Notes under the pieces: model-generated
What the model was told of the DNA's origin: nothing
Databases searched by the model: none
The model's input: only the letters and a program-made list of their open reading frames with translations
Made by a program: the position numbers and the translations under genes
In this document: piece after piece, positions 1-11,149 of the stretch
Position numbering within the stretch: position 1 is the stretch's first letter
Layout: every line of letters begins with the position of its first letter
NCBI GenBank assembly: GCA_950295325.1
Contig: OX485806.1
Coordinates: 15,684,001-15,748,000 of the forward strand
DNA from: Polytrichum commune
Lineage: Eukaryota; Streptophyta; Polytrichopsida; Polytrichales; Polytrichaceae
Direction: 5' to 3'
Length of the DNA stretch: 64,000 nucleotides

Positions 1-1174
1 GTTTTTTAAGACATTTATATTAATAAATTCTTAAACATATATTTTTATACAATTCTTAAACATAAAAATTGGATCTTCAACACGCTTAGCAAATACTCAT
101 CTATATCAAGATAAGAGTATAGATCCAACTTGGACACTAATTGAACCTCAAACAAAATAAATTCGAATTGGAACGAATGAAACACATCTTATAACCCGGA
201 TACAATTTCCTATACAATTAGCAGCTGCTCGAACAGTTCATTGTTCACAAGGTTTGTCTTTAGATGAAATGGCGTTTGATCCAAGTGGTATTAATAAACA
301 TGGATTAGCGTATACTGCATTATCACGGATAAGAACAAAAGAAAAATTATATTTACTACATCCACTAGCGAATTCTAACTTCCAAATTGATAAATCAGTT
401 TCTATTGAAATGGAAAGATTGACCAATTCAGCCAAATGGAAACTTTTAGTACCAATTTAAAAAAATATTCGTCATTCACATGTAATCATTCAAAGCATAA
501 ATATTTATTATTTATCACGACATCATGTAAATATACAAAATGATCATAACTTGCAATCATCACATATACTATGGTTTCAAGAAACTAGAATAAAAGATTT
601 TGAGGAAGTTCCACAATTTATTAATTTATCTAAATATAAATATATACATAATTTTGATGGACATGGCTTAATTTTGTTATATGATAAGAATATGATGTGT
701 TCGTCAATGACGATAGATCATCTCAGTGGATCAGAGTTTATAGCGGCAACATTTAATGAAGGACATAGAAAAGCTATTCATGTGAGAACTCTTTATTGAT
801 CTCATGTGACTTCGATTCTTTTTTTTATAATTTGTTTAGAAAAATTACTTTATAAAATACCATTAGCATGTCCAACTGTTATTCTTGGCGATTTCAATAT
901 AGATTTTAATAAAGAAGTAGACAAACACAAAGATTTACAAGTACTTCATGTATGTACGTCCAAATATCATTTAAAACAACATTTGTCAATATCTACTACA
1001 AAATCAAATTCATTAATAGATCACATTTGGTCAAATATTCCAGGTCATGAAACACTTTTTGGCGTCACTGATGCATACTGGCCAGACTATCACAAACCAA
1101 TTTATTGTGCATTTAAGCTTCCAAATACTATGCCTTATTATTGTTATAATAAACCAAAAATAATTTTTAATTAA
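1..1174 (+). pseudogene. Decayed Helentron/Helitron2-type RepHel-endonuclease protein, 3' part
   Basis: One reading frame (codons starting at 254, 551 and 806 are in phase) carries the end of a PIF1-like helicase and then an endonuclease/exonuclease/phosphatase (EEP) domain. From about 80 to 457 the helicase part shows RIQFPIQLAAARTVHCSQG and then HGLAYTALSRIRTKEKLYLL, resembling PIF1 motifs V-VI. From 461 the frame runs into the EEP part: WFQETRI near 570, GDFN near 888-899, LIDHIWSN near 1013-1036, and DYHKPI near 1085-1102 at the place of the usual SDH signature. Helicase followed by EEP is the known arrangement of Helentron/Helitron2 elements, which move by rolling-circle replication. Three in-frame stops (158-160, 458-460, 797-799) make it non-functional. 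The Rep domain and 5' end lie outside the window. The last stop at 1172-1174 may be the natural end. No 3' terminal hairpin was identified. A LINE endonuclease is less likely because the helicase is continuous upstream. Confidence 0.8.
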
Positions 1175-2400
1175 ATGATAAACCAATAAAAATCATATTT
1201 AATTCAAAAACAATTCAACCAAGTTAAAATTCTTGAATGAGTTACATATATATTTGTAAGTTCATGCACTTCAAATTTTCAAGTTCACATTTAAGTAAGT
1301 GATCATATATGATTATTCAAAATATAGGCCGGTACATTTTTGAATTTATATTCGTCCATGAGTTTACATATCATTTTATTCGTCAAGAATCCAAAACACT
1401 TCTAGGGCACCTTCGAAAGATGAGAAGATGTTGTCTTCAAGGAAAGGTAACAATGAAATAAAGCTTCAACTGGACGCATACATAAAATGAACATATTTGT
1501 TTAAATGTATCATATATACATGATATGCATAATACAAAAATATGGTATTGTACGATCTGATTCAAATATAAGAACAATTGTATATTCAATTACATTGGCA
1601 ATGTGCACAATTATTCCCACATAAATCAAGAGATAACAAAAACTACCCAGCGTTGTGTATACAAAGTTTGTATTCTCTATTCAAAAGGTGACATAGGAAT
1701 GAATGAAGTATAGCAAGCCTTAAAAGTCGAGGCCAAAAATACATTTATACTTGGTGAATTATTAGAAACATAAGAAACATAAATATAATATTTTAATCAT
1801 ATAATATTTTTAATGAAAATATTATTTATTATATACATAAAATGAATGTTTTACATTTCTTATACATGTTCAAGTTTCTGAAAATAATTGTAATCCCCGA
1901 TGACAAACCCCATATGTACGTCCACTCAGTCCAAATGTTTTTCTCTCAACTCTTTTGTAATTTTAATCAACTAATTCCATATGCCCCGTGCTTGTATTAT
2001 AATTTTCATGGTAGAGGCATCCTAAAAATAGTGCAGTGGAATTATTTTTATGGCCATGTAGTGTAAGCAAACACGGTTGACAATGTGTGCAAAATGTTCT
2101 GAATAAAAACAACTTTCATAAGTGTGTGCAGAACCTGTTTATATATATATATATATATATAATTTATTTTTTGGATGTATCTTCAATCCTTGACCGACAT
2201 TTGAGAAGAAAGTGCACAACATCGAAGAAAGGATTGGTTATACATATAGTGATTAACCATGGACTGGCACGAGCAAAGTGGACGGCTATAATTGTATTCT
2301 AACATAAGAAAGGACAGAGCCTCACGGTTTTACCGTTTTCTTGTTTGTCATCCTACCGCTCTCTTACACCATCAAAACCTCCATAAGCAGTCTGGTGGAA
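1175..2400. other. Non-genic AT-rich stretch
   Basis: No gene or element with clear ends was recognised. It follows the Helentron remnant and may include its 3' non-coding part. It contains a short AT microsatellite near 2142-2161. Confidence 0.5.
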
Positions 2401-2463
2401 GTGCTACTCGCGCACCTTATTGCATGGATACTATACTACTTGATGTTCGAGCGGTATTAGGTT

Positions 2464-2670
2464 TGAAAAGTCAGAGAGCACATCGTGTACAAAGGTCAAG
2501 ATATGTCGCAAACCTTGATGTCTTCAGATTGGAGGCTAGGCATGTCCATGACAAAAACGGAGCCATCCAGCGTTGCCTTCATATCAGTAGGGGAAAAGGA
2601 TCGGTCCGTTGCCAATCTCACCAGGTTTTCCATTTTCTATGGATACGGTTTCAAAACGACCACATGATCA
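2464..2670 (+). pseudogene. Possible COMM-domain-like gene fragment
   Basis: The frame from about 2467 to the stop at 2665-2667 reads VREHIVYKGQDMSQ, then LMSSDWRLGMSM, then SVANLTRFSIFYGYG. A DWRLG-type core after a polar segment, followed about 30 residues later by a hydrophobic Leu-Thr-x-x-x-Phe stretch, is reminiscent of the COMM domain of COMMD proteins. The fragment is only about 65 codons with a stop just upstream (2464-2466), and no other exons were found. It could be a captured gene fragment or chance similarity. A longer ORF in another frame (2292-2750) has no recognisable features. Confidence 0.2.
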
Positions 2671-2750
2671 TATATAACTCAGAAATCGGCACCATTATCA
2701 CGAACTCGGTTCAAATTAAAGGTTCAAGAAGAGGTCACAGGAGGATGTAA

Positions 2751-4655
2751 AATATTGTACTGAACCACCCTTGAAGAATATTTGTAGAATATACCAACAT
2801 ACCACATGGAATCTAGTACATACAATGTTGTCTCATTAATTCGTCCATTTATCCAAACCACAACCTGTTATAGAATCACCAAAAATCGCAAGAATTGCAT
2901 GCTTGGAAAACAACCTAGTACCTAGCCAGATCTTATGTACTCGTGATCAATGCACTATTGTTGTATATAAGATTCAGTTTCATGGGACAAATTGTGAAAG
3001 ACTGCCAGCTAGGTAGCAGTTCTCTCACAAATCAAGGATCGACAACAATTGCACATGTGGCCGTTCTGAAACTTAATCGAACTTATAAATCTTGTATTAG
3101 TGACAGGTATTGCACATTGGTATACAATATGCATCTTGTACAGACAATGAGGTCTCAATTCGGGAACGTAATCTGGTCAAAGATAATCGCACATGCAACA
3201 ATCACTTGCACCTAGAACTGAACACACTACCTAGCAGGCACGAAGCAACCCGGTCCTCACGTAGTTGGTCTAGTAGCTCATTAGTTGATTAAAGATTACG
3301 AGGACACCATGTCCACTTCGTACGCACAATGGTATCTATACAATTGAGGAAAATCAACTAATAAATGGTTATGTGCCTTGGCGAGGTGCTCATGAAAAAC
3401 ATCCTATCTTAATATAAATATTTTTTGAGCTTTATGTAAGCTTGGAGCGGTGGTCTTTGATGTCATAGCTTTAACCGATGGGTTTACAATCTTAATGTCT
3501 ACCATCAACATTCAATTGGTCTACCTTAATCTTTCAATAGACTTTCTACCATCCATTATAATGCTTATAAAACATATATTGCATATCTTCTTCTTTTTTA
3601 ATTTATTTAAGGTGCCTATGTCCACGCATGTCGTAAGAGTGGACGCCATCTTGTTGCTTATGAGGTAGATGATCTTATTTTTAATAACATACTTCAACCG
3701 CTTTGCGAGTTCTCATCTCAGAACCTTGTAGTTCATCATCATTACAACCACCTTCATTGGAGGATGATGATGAACCTCATCGCAAAGTAGCAAGGTAATC
3801 ACATTTGAGTACGTGAGTTTTGCCCAACCTATTAGAATTTATTGATTTTTGTGAACTAGTGTATCGTCAAAGTAACTAACCCTCATTACGTATATCTAAA
3901 TGCAATGTTGGCAAGATGATGGAGCAACTATCATCCCCTCCTAGGTCATTTTTGCTTCCCGTATATGTGGAGAGCGTTAACTCTTGCATAAGCAGCCACA
4001 TCAACACCTACACGTCGCCCAAAGTCTCGCAAGTTTAATCCCAATGTGGAGATGTTCCATTTAGAGGCATTGGAGGACAGTGGGGACATTTAGATAGTTG
4101 ACAATACCATCCACCATATGTTGGATTGGATTGGATTGGATATGGTTGGTTTGGAACATGAATGGCATTGGATTTGGCATTCTAATAAAACAAAAAAATT
4201 TGAGGCCTTTGCTTTGTATTGGTTTTGCAATTATCACAACTAGTGGACATTCATTTTATGTGAGAAATTTCCTCTTATTCATAAATGATGTGCCCATCCT
4301 CCCCCCCCCCCCCAAAACATCTCCATTAATTTATGTCTCAATACTTGGAATGTGTTTGCATTTGTTTTGTTGAATCTAGCAATAACATTAAAATTCATCA
4401 TGAAACCCTCATGCCAATCTTGTGGTTATCGATTTTGAGAGTAGAATTGTAAGAGATTCATTAGGTTCATTGCATTTTGTTTGCACTCCCCACTTTTATT
4501 ATTATAAAGAAATATGCAACTAATTATGCCAAATTACCACGGTTATAGGATAATATTGAATGTTAATTCCAAATATTTTTCATCCCTCAATGCTCACAAC
4601 TTACCATTCATTACTCACTGCTCACCACTCACATGATAGCACACCACCACCACCC
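2751..4655. other. Non-genic stretch, nothing recognised
   Basis: No coding region of recognisable family and no element ends were found. It includes a short run of 'attgg' repeats near 4121-4140 and a C-run near 4302-4313. Confidence 0.5.
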
Positions 4656-5067
4656 CACTACACTAAATAGGTAGATTAGTGTTGGAAACACTAATAGTCG
4701 ACGAAAACGCTAAATGTCAATTGTTTTCGTAGTGTTAGAACACTAAATGTCAACTCTAACACTATTTGTACCAATTAGTAACTTTGAATATTTACAAAAG
4801 CGCATTTAGTGTTAGATGACATTTTTTTGTAGATCATCAAATGAAGAATTGGAGGTAGAATATGTGAGCCTCATAGAAAATGTAATATGCTAGGAATTTG
4901 ATATTACAAAATTTAAACTTAATGGAACTCAACTTTGACAATGCAAAATAAAGACAAAAGGAAATTGTAACACTAATTATACTTTCAAGTGACATTTAGT
5001 GTTTTGGGTAACTATTGGCTCTAACACTAATCTTCATCTAACACTAATCTACCTATTTAGTGTAGTG
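4656..5067. mobile_element. CACTA-type MITE (412 bp)
   Basis: The left end CACTACACTAAATAGGTAGA and the right end (…CTATTTAGTGTAGTG) are inverted repeats of about 28 bp. Inside are many subterminal copies of AACACTAA/TTAGTGTT-like motifs, as expected for En/Spm (CACTA) transposons, whose ends begin CACTA. There is no coding capacity, so it would depend on a transposase from elsewhere. The expected 3-bp duplication is not perfect (CCC before, CTC after). Confidence 0.8.
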
Positions 5068-5731
5068 CTCCATTCTCTTTATTGTCGTCTAGTGGCATAT
5101 CCACACTCGTCAACACCGCATACTAGGCATCATCAACCATCATGAAGTTAGAATAATTTAAAAAAATAACAAACATAAAATGACTTGATCCTATCACATT
5201 AAACCAAAAAATCTTGAAGATATTTGCATGAATCTTCCTTGATCTTGAAATCCTACACCTCCTTCAAAGCTTCTTCGTATGTTAATGCATGGAACCACTA
5301 CATTCACCATTAATGATCCATTGCATCATGCGCCCATGTGCTTCTTGGTCTTCTTGGACAATTCTATGAAGGAGAAAAGTAAGTCACCCACTAAACAAAC
5401 AATATAATTATATAATTATTTTTAAAAAAATACATAAAATAACATTAACCTTACTTAAGATATGACTTAGAATTGCGATGTTTGGTGACCTTCATTCCAT
5501 AGGTAGCATTGTTTATATTAATCATGTAACTGCAATTCTCTTTCTAGATTTTTTTTATAATTTCTTTACCCACTAATTTAGGAATATCCTTAGTAAATCA
5601 TTTTGTCAGTAACCCCGGGGTGTTGTAGTCTATAAATATTTTACTAAACCAAATTAAATCTATGTCAAGCTTAATCTTGGTCTTAGGGCTCAGGAGAATG
5701 GGGTGTGGTCCAGGTTGGTCAAGGGCATGGC
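5068..5731. other. Non-genic stretch, nothing recognised
   Basis: AT-rich sequence between two MITEs. No coding or repeat structure was recognised. Confidence 0.5.
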
Positions 5732-6066
5732 CTCGGGGGGGGCAGTGTGTTAAAAAGTTAAGGATATAGGTGCGAACAACCACTATTTTATAGGGGGGTA
5801 TTACTTTCAATTCTCTTCTTTTTTTCACATGCTATCATTATGTAAAATTCTACTTTGGGTTAATAGAAAAATGGCTTGCATTACTTATAATTCCAAATTA
5901 CCTATTATTCCATACCCTATAGTACTTTAAAGATGTCCAGTGCCATTTTTGATACCCTATATTACTCTTAAGTCCATTTATAATTTTTAGCCCCCATGTT
6001 TTTAAAATACCCTATCATTTGTTCGCACGTATATTGCTACTCCAACCAATGACTACCCCCCCCGAG
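5732..6066. mobile_element. hAT-like MITE with G-run ends (335 bp)
   Basis: The element starts CTCGGGGGGGG and ends with its inverse, CCCCCCCCGAG. It is flanked by a perfect 8-bp target-site duplication GGCATGGC at 5724-5731 and 6067-6074. A subterminal GTGCGAACAA occurs inverted near both ends. An 8-bp duplication fits the hAT superfamily. There is no transposase reading frame. Elements at 6967 and 62033 are relatives. Confidence 0.85.
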
Positions 6067-6440
6067 GGCATGGCAGTGCAACATCAAGGCCTTATATGCC
6101 TCAATGACATTAATGACTTAGCAATTTGCAATGAGGCAAAAATCATGTGAGGTGCAGTGGGTGTAATCAAAAAAGTCATTCTTTGAAAACCCTTGTTGAG
6201 ACTTGCAAGACACAAAGGAAACTTCATCAATTCACACTAGCCATACAATAATTATAAATTTAAAAACAAATCAAGAGAGGTTTGGAAAAGCTACCTTAAG
6301 AATGCACCAAAATGATCTTCAAGAAGCTGGAACTCAGATGTGTCACTTTTTTGCAACTGACGAGTGCAAATAGCCAAACCTAAGGCTTATTCTCTTAGGT
6401 GTTGTTAGGCGGCACTTGCCTTGAAGCAACATTTTCTTGT
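6067..6440. other. Non-genic stretch, nothing recognised
   Basis: No recognisable gene or repeat. It lies downstream (in minus-strand terms) of the decayed coding region. Confidence 0.4.
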
Positions 6441-6449
6441 CCTCTGTTA

Positions 6450-7625
6450 AGGTAAGGATGTTTGATTTCTTACATTATTTATGCAAGCCAACAACTAATC
6501 TTTGAATAACTTGGTCAGTGGTCACATTAATAGGGACGTGCATTTGATCTTCTTCTATATGAAACTTGGGGTTAGATACACCTATCTTTATTGGCCTTTG
6601 CACAATAGAAAAGCATATGATTTGCCTTAATGACCTAAAAAACCTCAAATAGAAATTGGAGGATAAAGATCATATTCTTCTTTTGATTTCTAAATGAAGA
6701 AGAGAAGAAGTTCCATAATTTGCTTGGGGTTAGTTTCAGAAAGATCCTTGATAGAAAGGATTGTATCATGGTTACAATACTTGTGTCAAGTGTCGAAAGC
6801 TTTGTAAAGCCACTATTCTTAAAAATGATATATGCGAACACCTCCGCCTTTCATGTTAGCAAGTTCTTTAGGGTCATGATCTTTCCATCATGTATCTTTG
6901 GCGATGACATCTTTATAAAAAGAGTTGTCTACCCCTTTCATGGGTTCCACATAGAGTGCAAGGTCACTCGGGGGGTTCACTCCCTCTTATATTTTGCATA
7001 CACGTGCATTCAGGACCTATTTAGTGGGGGGCTATTTACCTTGCAGAAAGATTATAACGTATGGTATTTTTCAAAATAAAGGTGTGATGGTATTTTACAT
7101 GAAATCCTTTTTCACTATTTATATGTGATGGTATTTTACATGTAATCCTTTTTCACTATTTTAAAACCCCCTATATTATATGTAATTTTTTCACAAAATT
7201 TATCTACAATGAATATATTAGACTCTATTTTTTATCGCACGTTGTTCTACGATTTTTCGCCAGTGAACCCCCCGAGCAAGGTCATCAAAGTCCTCTACAA
7301 CAAGTTTCCCAGCCTCCATATCCAAAAGGTTGGACTAGTTAGCGACACCATCATCTTGCTCATACAAATTCTCTTCATATGGGCACTCGATATCATCCAG
7401 GATGTAATCTAAATCCTTGGGAGCATCGACAAAATCTCCTACTATCACATTTTCAGTCATAGAAGAAGTTGACATAGATGGTGAGTTGTAATGAGCAACA
7501 TTGCACACCATAAAGTAGGGTTTACATAACAAAATGGATGCATCATTGCATACAAAAGAGGTAACAACACTAGGAACACCGCAAGCATTGACACCTTCCA
7601 TCAAGAAGACAAAGAGGCACCACAA
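6450..7625 (-). pseudogene. Decayed protein-coding region of unknown family, split by a MITE
   Basis: Reading leftward from 7625, the minus strand has coding-like sequence with acidic segments (LDYILDDIECPYEENLYEQDDG). After an in-frame stop near 7347 it continues as SNLLDMEAGKLVVEDFDDLA until the MITE at 6967-7276. Beyond the MITE the same frame resumes as LYVEPMKGVDNSFYKDVIAK, then a stop, then WKDHDPKELANMK. Another coding-like piece (HIEEDQMHVPINVTTDQVIQ) lies near 6500-6570. Continuity across the insertion shows the MITE entered an existing coding sequence. Stops and frameshifts mark decay. I do not recognise the family; a transposon protein or a duplicated host gene are both possible. 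Confidence 0.45.
6967..7276. mobile_element. hAT-like MITE with G-run ends (310 bp)
   Basis: The ends are CTCGGGGGGTTCACT and its inverse AGTGAACCCCCCGAG. A perfect 8-bp duplication CAAGGTCA lies at 6959-6966 and 7277-7284. The subterminal sequence TTTTTATCGCACGTTGTTC closely matches one in the element at 62033, so they are one family. There is no coding capacity. It interrupts the decayed minus-strand reading frame described separately. Confidence 0.9.
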
Positions 7626-7859
7626 AACAAGTGGAAATGCACAAAATGTGCATACAAGTATTGACTATAGCAACATTAATATAACAACTCTACATGCAAC
7701 AATCGCATGCATGCTCTACAAACATGCAAGAAAGAACAATAGAAATAAGCAAGCAAACATCAAAATGAGATGAACCGAAACAAGATACAAAGAATAAACT
7801 AGGTGCCTAACAAGTAAAATAAAAGCAATAAACCAAGGGTGACATTGCCAACAAGTCAT

Positions 7860-8510
7860 ATCAGAAGAGGTAGCGGTAAGCATTGAAGAGCGTTAAGAAG
7901 AGCTAGAAAGGGTGCTAAGAAATACAACATACATGTAGTACCACGTATCATACCAAGTAATTGACTAGCACCGTGACAACAAGAGATAAGACAACGACAC
8001 CAAGAATGTGAAGCAAATTAGCTGGGAGTGGAAAGTAAAGCTTAGAAATAGAGTGGACAACAACTTAGGACCTTGTCAATAGATTACTTAGGAGTGGCAA
8101 CAATCTAGTTTGGAGCAATAGCATATTAGCTAGGACCAACAACACATTAAAGTTGAGCAGAAGATTAACTAGAAGCAACATATAAGCTAGGAGTAGAGGA
8201 ACATCACATCAACAAAGAAATGAAGCACAAGATTAGCTAAGAGCATCACGTTAGCAAAGGGGAGCACAACTACGCATTGGCATTGAAGCAAAAGAGCGAG
8301 CATGGGGATTCAAACTAGGCTATCAACGAGCAACACATGATGAACATAAAAACAGAGAAGAGCTGAAGCAGACTAGCCTAGGAAGGGAACAACCACAAGC
8401 AAGAGGAGCGGAAACAAATTGCTTAGGAGCATAGCAATACCAAGTGAGAGGAGTGGAACAAACTGCCTAGGAGCGAAGCGACAACAATCGAGAGGAACGA
8501 AACAACTATC
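7860..8510. repeat. Degenerate purine-rich short repeat region
   Basis: Roughly 40-60 bp units recur with variation, built around phrases such as 'ttaggagtgg', 'ctaggagcgaag' and 'gagaggagtgg', each followed by 'aacaa'. The period is irregular and the copies are diverged. No open coding frame fits it. It may be an old minisatellite or part of a retrotransposon LTR. Confidence 0.4.
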
Positions 8511-8713
8511 CCCCTAGGTGGCCACAATTTTACCCGTAGATTCAACTTAATCCCCACCATAGATGGAGGGGTGATATTGCTGCCATTGCTACGGAAATTC
8601 TAGGCGATTTGCAACATGGCACCACCTTCAAGAGGCTTCGAAGCCTCCAAAATTCTCAATCGTCGATCATGGAAAGATCATAGGTTTGAAATTTGCCCTT
8701 AGATCTTTATGTT

Positions 8714-8823
8714 TGGTAATGCATGAGCGGCGGTACATTATGGGGAATGTGGGCCATGTTTCTCTGCTATGTCTTGTGCAGGGCTATTATTCTCCATAAT
8801 GCACTACCCCTCGTGCATCACCT
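8714..8823. repeat. Short imperfect inverted repeat
   Basis: The left arm (ggtaatgcatgagcgg… to near 8748) pairs with the right arm ending 'cctcgtgcatcacc' near 8823. Arms are about 35 bp with a loop of about 40 bp. This could be a small foldback element; no target duplication was established. Confidence 0.5.
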
Positions 8824-8890
8824 ATTACATAACACATTTGGGGTGAGGTGGTAGCTTTTGCCTCTTCTTCAATGTGTGGGCCACCTTTGA

Positions 8891-9310
8891 CTAAGGTAAA
8901 CATGCCTAATTCAATTACTTATCTTAATCGGACACTTATAATTGAGTGGTATGTGGTTAGGTGTGGCTCCAAGAATAATACTAAAAAGACAAGTGGTTAG
9001 AAGACATTAGGTTGCATGCTCAAAACATACTAACAAATTTGGGTTCAATAGTCAACATAGTTGGGGAAACTTATATGACCATTTGATAAGCATGAAAAGC
9101 TTCACTTTGATAATGACTAAGATATTCATATGTATGTATGTATATATATATATATAGATATAGATATAAAGATGAGCTCCAAAAATTATGAGGAAAGTGG
9201 CTATGGCCTCAATATGGATTCTCTAACCAACTAGGACTAATCGCATGTTTCATATCCAAGGAGAAGTGGGCTAGTCGTTAAAAAGGTAACATTTTAAGAT
9301 CCACCTACCA
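8891..9310. mobile_element. Family R element, copy 1
   Basis: It begins CTAAGGTAAACATGCCTAAT and ends near 'aagatccacctacc'. Recurrent internal phrases (agtggtatgtggtt…ggtgtggctc; gaccatttgataagcatga; gagaagtgggct) recur in about a dozen other places in the window in both orientations. The ends resemble each other inverted (TAAGGTAGAYG…), suggesting a non-autonomous DNA transposon. There is no coding region. Confidence 0.65.
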
Positions 9311-9346
9311 TAATGGGACGCTTCTTTGAGGAACTTGTAAGGGAAT

Positions 9347-9986
9347 TAAGGTAGATGGGTCTTAAATGGTTACTTTTCCAACTAGGCCCCATCTCCTAGG
9401 ATATGAGACATGCGATTAGTACAAGATGGTTGTCAAATCTAGATCAAAGCCACAGTGACTTCCTCATAAATTTTGGAGCTAACATGAATATCTTATTCAT
9501 TATCAAAAGTGAAGATTCCCATGTTAATTTGATGGACATACAGGTTGCCCCCAATTATGTAGACTATTGAGCCTAGAATGGTTAGCATACTTTGAACACA
9601 TAGTCCACTCTCTTTTAAACTAGTGTATGGGGAGATTTTTGGGCATAATCGGCCGAGATCCCAATGTTTCCAAGATCAACCAGTTACATGTTGACATCTT
9701 TTGGTTTCTCTATATTAAATTGAGGAATATTCTACAAATTCCTCTGATTAGGTCGGTAATTTTCTTGAAGTCTTGAAAGTGGACCGACTATTTCTCAAAC
9801 CCAACATGTTCATCTATAACTAGTGGTGGGTTCATGTGGAACTAATGTTAAGTTCTTCTCGTTCATTGTTTTAAACCAAACACATGCCTTTTTGGTATCC
9901 ATTCTCAAAGCAACACCAAACCAAGCACCACTCCGACATAGGTGCCCGATCAAGATAAGTGATCGAATTAGACACGTCTACCTTAG
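9347..9986. mobile_element. Family R element, copy 2, inverted relative to copy 1, with insert
   Basis: It starts TAAGGTAGATGGGTCTTAAA and ends 'aattagacacgtctacctta', inverted relative to copy 1 only about 40 bp away. The two together form a large foldback of about 1.1 kb. An extra segment of about 250 bp (about 9622-9868) sits between two copies of TTTTAAAC. That segment is related to sequence around 37280-37320 and 37831-37930, and holds the uninterrupted version of the site where the Harbinger-like element at 37319 inserted. Confidence 0.6.
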
Positions 9987-11149
9987 ATGGTGAACGTTTG
10001 ATGTTTATCATCGCGTGTCCTATTTAGTGGGCAAACATGCATCATTAACTTACCAAAATCTATGAGGTTAGTATTGATAACTTCATGAATCATGGACATT
10101 ATGCGGTTTTGTGTGCAAGGAAGTCAAAGTCCGAGAATAAGCTATAAAACACGGGACATGGGAATTTTTGGGAAGGAACTTTATGCCATGTAAGCTAGCC
10201 CAAGCCCTGGGCAAGGCTAGAGGGCTAAAATGTTGCACAGTATATTCATATCAGTAGCCCAAGATGTGATTTTGTGAGAAGGATTTCATAACTTTGGAAT
10301 TTGGTTGTCTTGCCATGTTTGTGATGTGTTAGGGGGGTTAATGTAGAGATTTATTTTTATTTTTACATTGTTTTTGAAATGGGAGCAGTAGAAGCGGAAA
10401 GGAAGAAAAGAAGAATCCAAATAATTTATTAAACTTGATTTATAATTATAATTATAAATAAATAAAAATAAAAAGAAAGAAGAAGAAGAAATTATTACTT
10501 ATTGGATTTTAATTCCTTTGGACATGTGAGACTACACTGATTATCTCATTTAGTACGTGTGGTACTAATTTCCAAAACACACACTATTTTGCCAAACCTC
10601 AAAATTAGTGAGGATTGAAATTGAGTGATACTAAAATCATAAGTACACGCTCATTTATCATACATTTCAAGAGAATTAGTGTGTGTTCTAAGGTGCTTAT
10701 AGAGTATATAGATTGTTTTGGTGAGTTCAAATAGGCTTCTTCTTTTTTGTCGGTGTCACTCACTTTTACAACATCTCCTAACATTTGAAAGAGCTTGTAT
10801 CGAGAGTTTCTGGCACTTTGGACTCCCAAAACCCTAGATCTTAGGGTGGCACTGATTTCATAGCGTAAAGAATTTTAGTATCACCTTGACGAATTTCCCA
10901 CATGCACTAATAGATGGGATATTTAGTATACCTTGATATGAGTCCTAGGCAATCTACTTACGTTAATGAATAACAATCAAATCCACCACTATGATAGATT
11001 TGCCCATTCTTCAACGACATTGGACAAGTTCTCGGTGATGCAAGTCAACTGGTCAAGGTTCATATGCTCATGAGGAAACACAGTTGTAGGTGAATTTTAA
11101 TTGATGTTTAGTAGTTAACATCCATAACACATGAATTCGGACACATTTC
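9987..11149. other. Non-genic stretch, nothing recognised
   Basis: Includes an A/T-rich and purine-rich patch around 10370-10500 and a 74-codon minus ORF (10605-10829) with no recognisable features. No gene is supported. Confidence 0.5.

Noticed and set aside
2292-2750. 152-codon + ORF
   Set aside because: Composition looks random; the alternative frame at 2467-2667 has the only suggestive motif.
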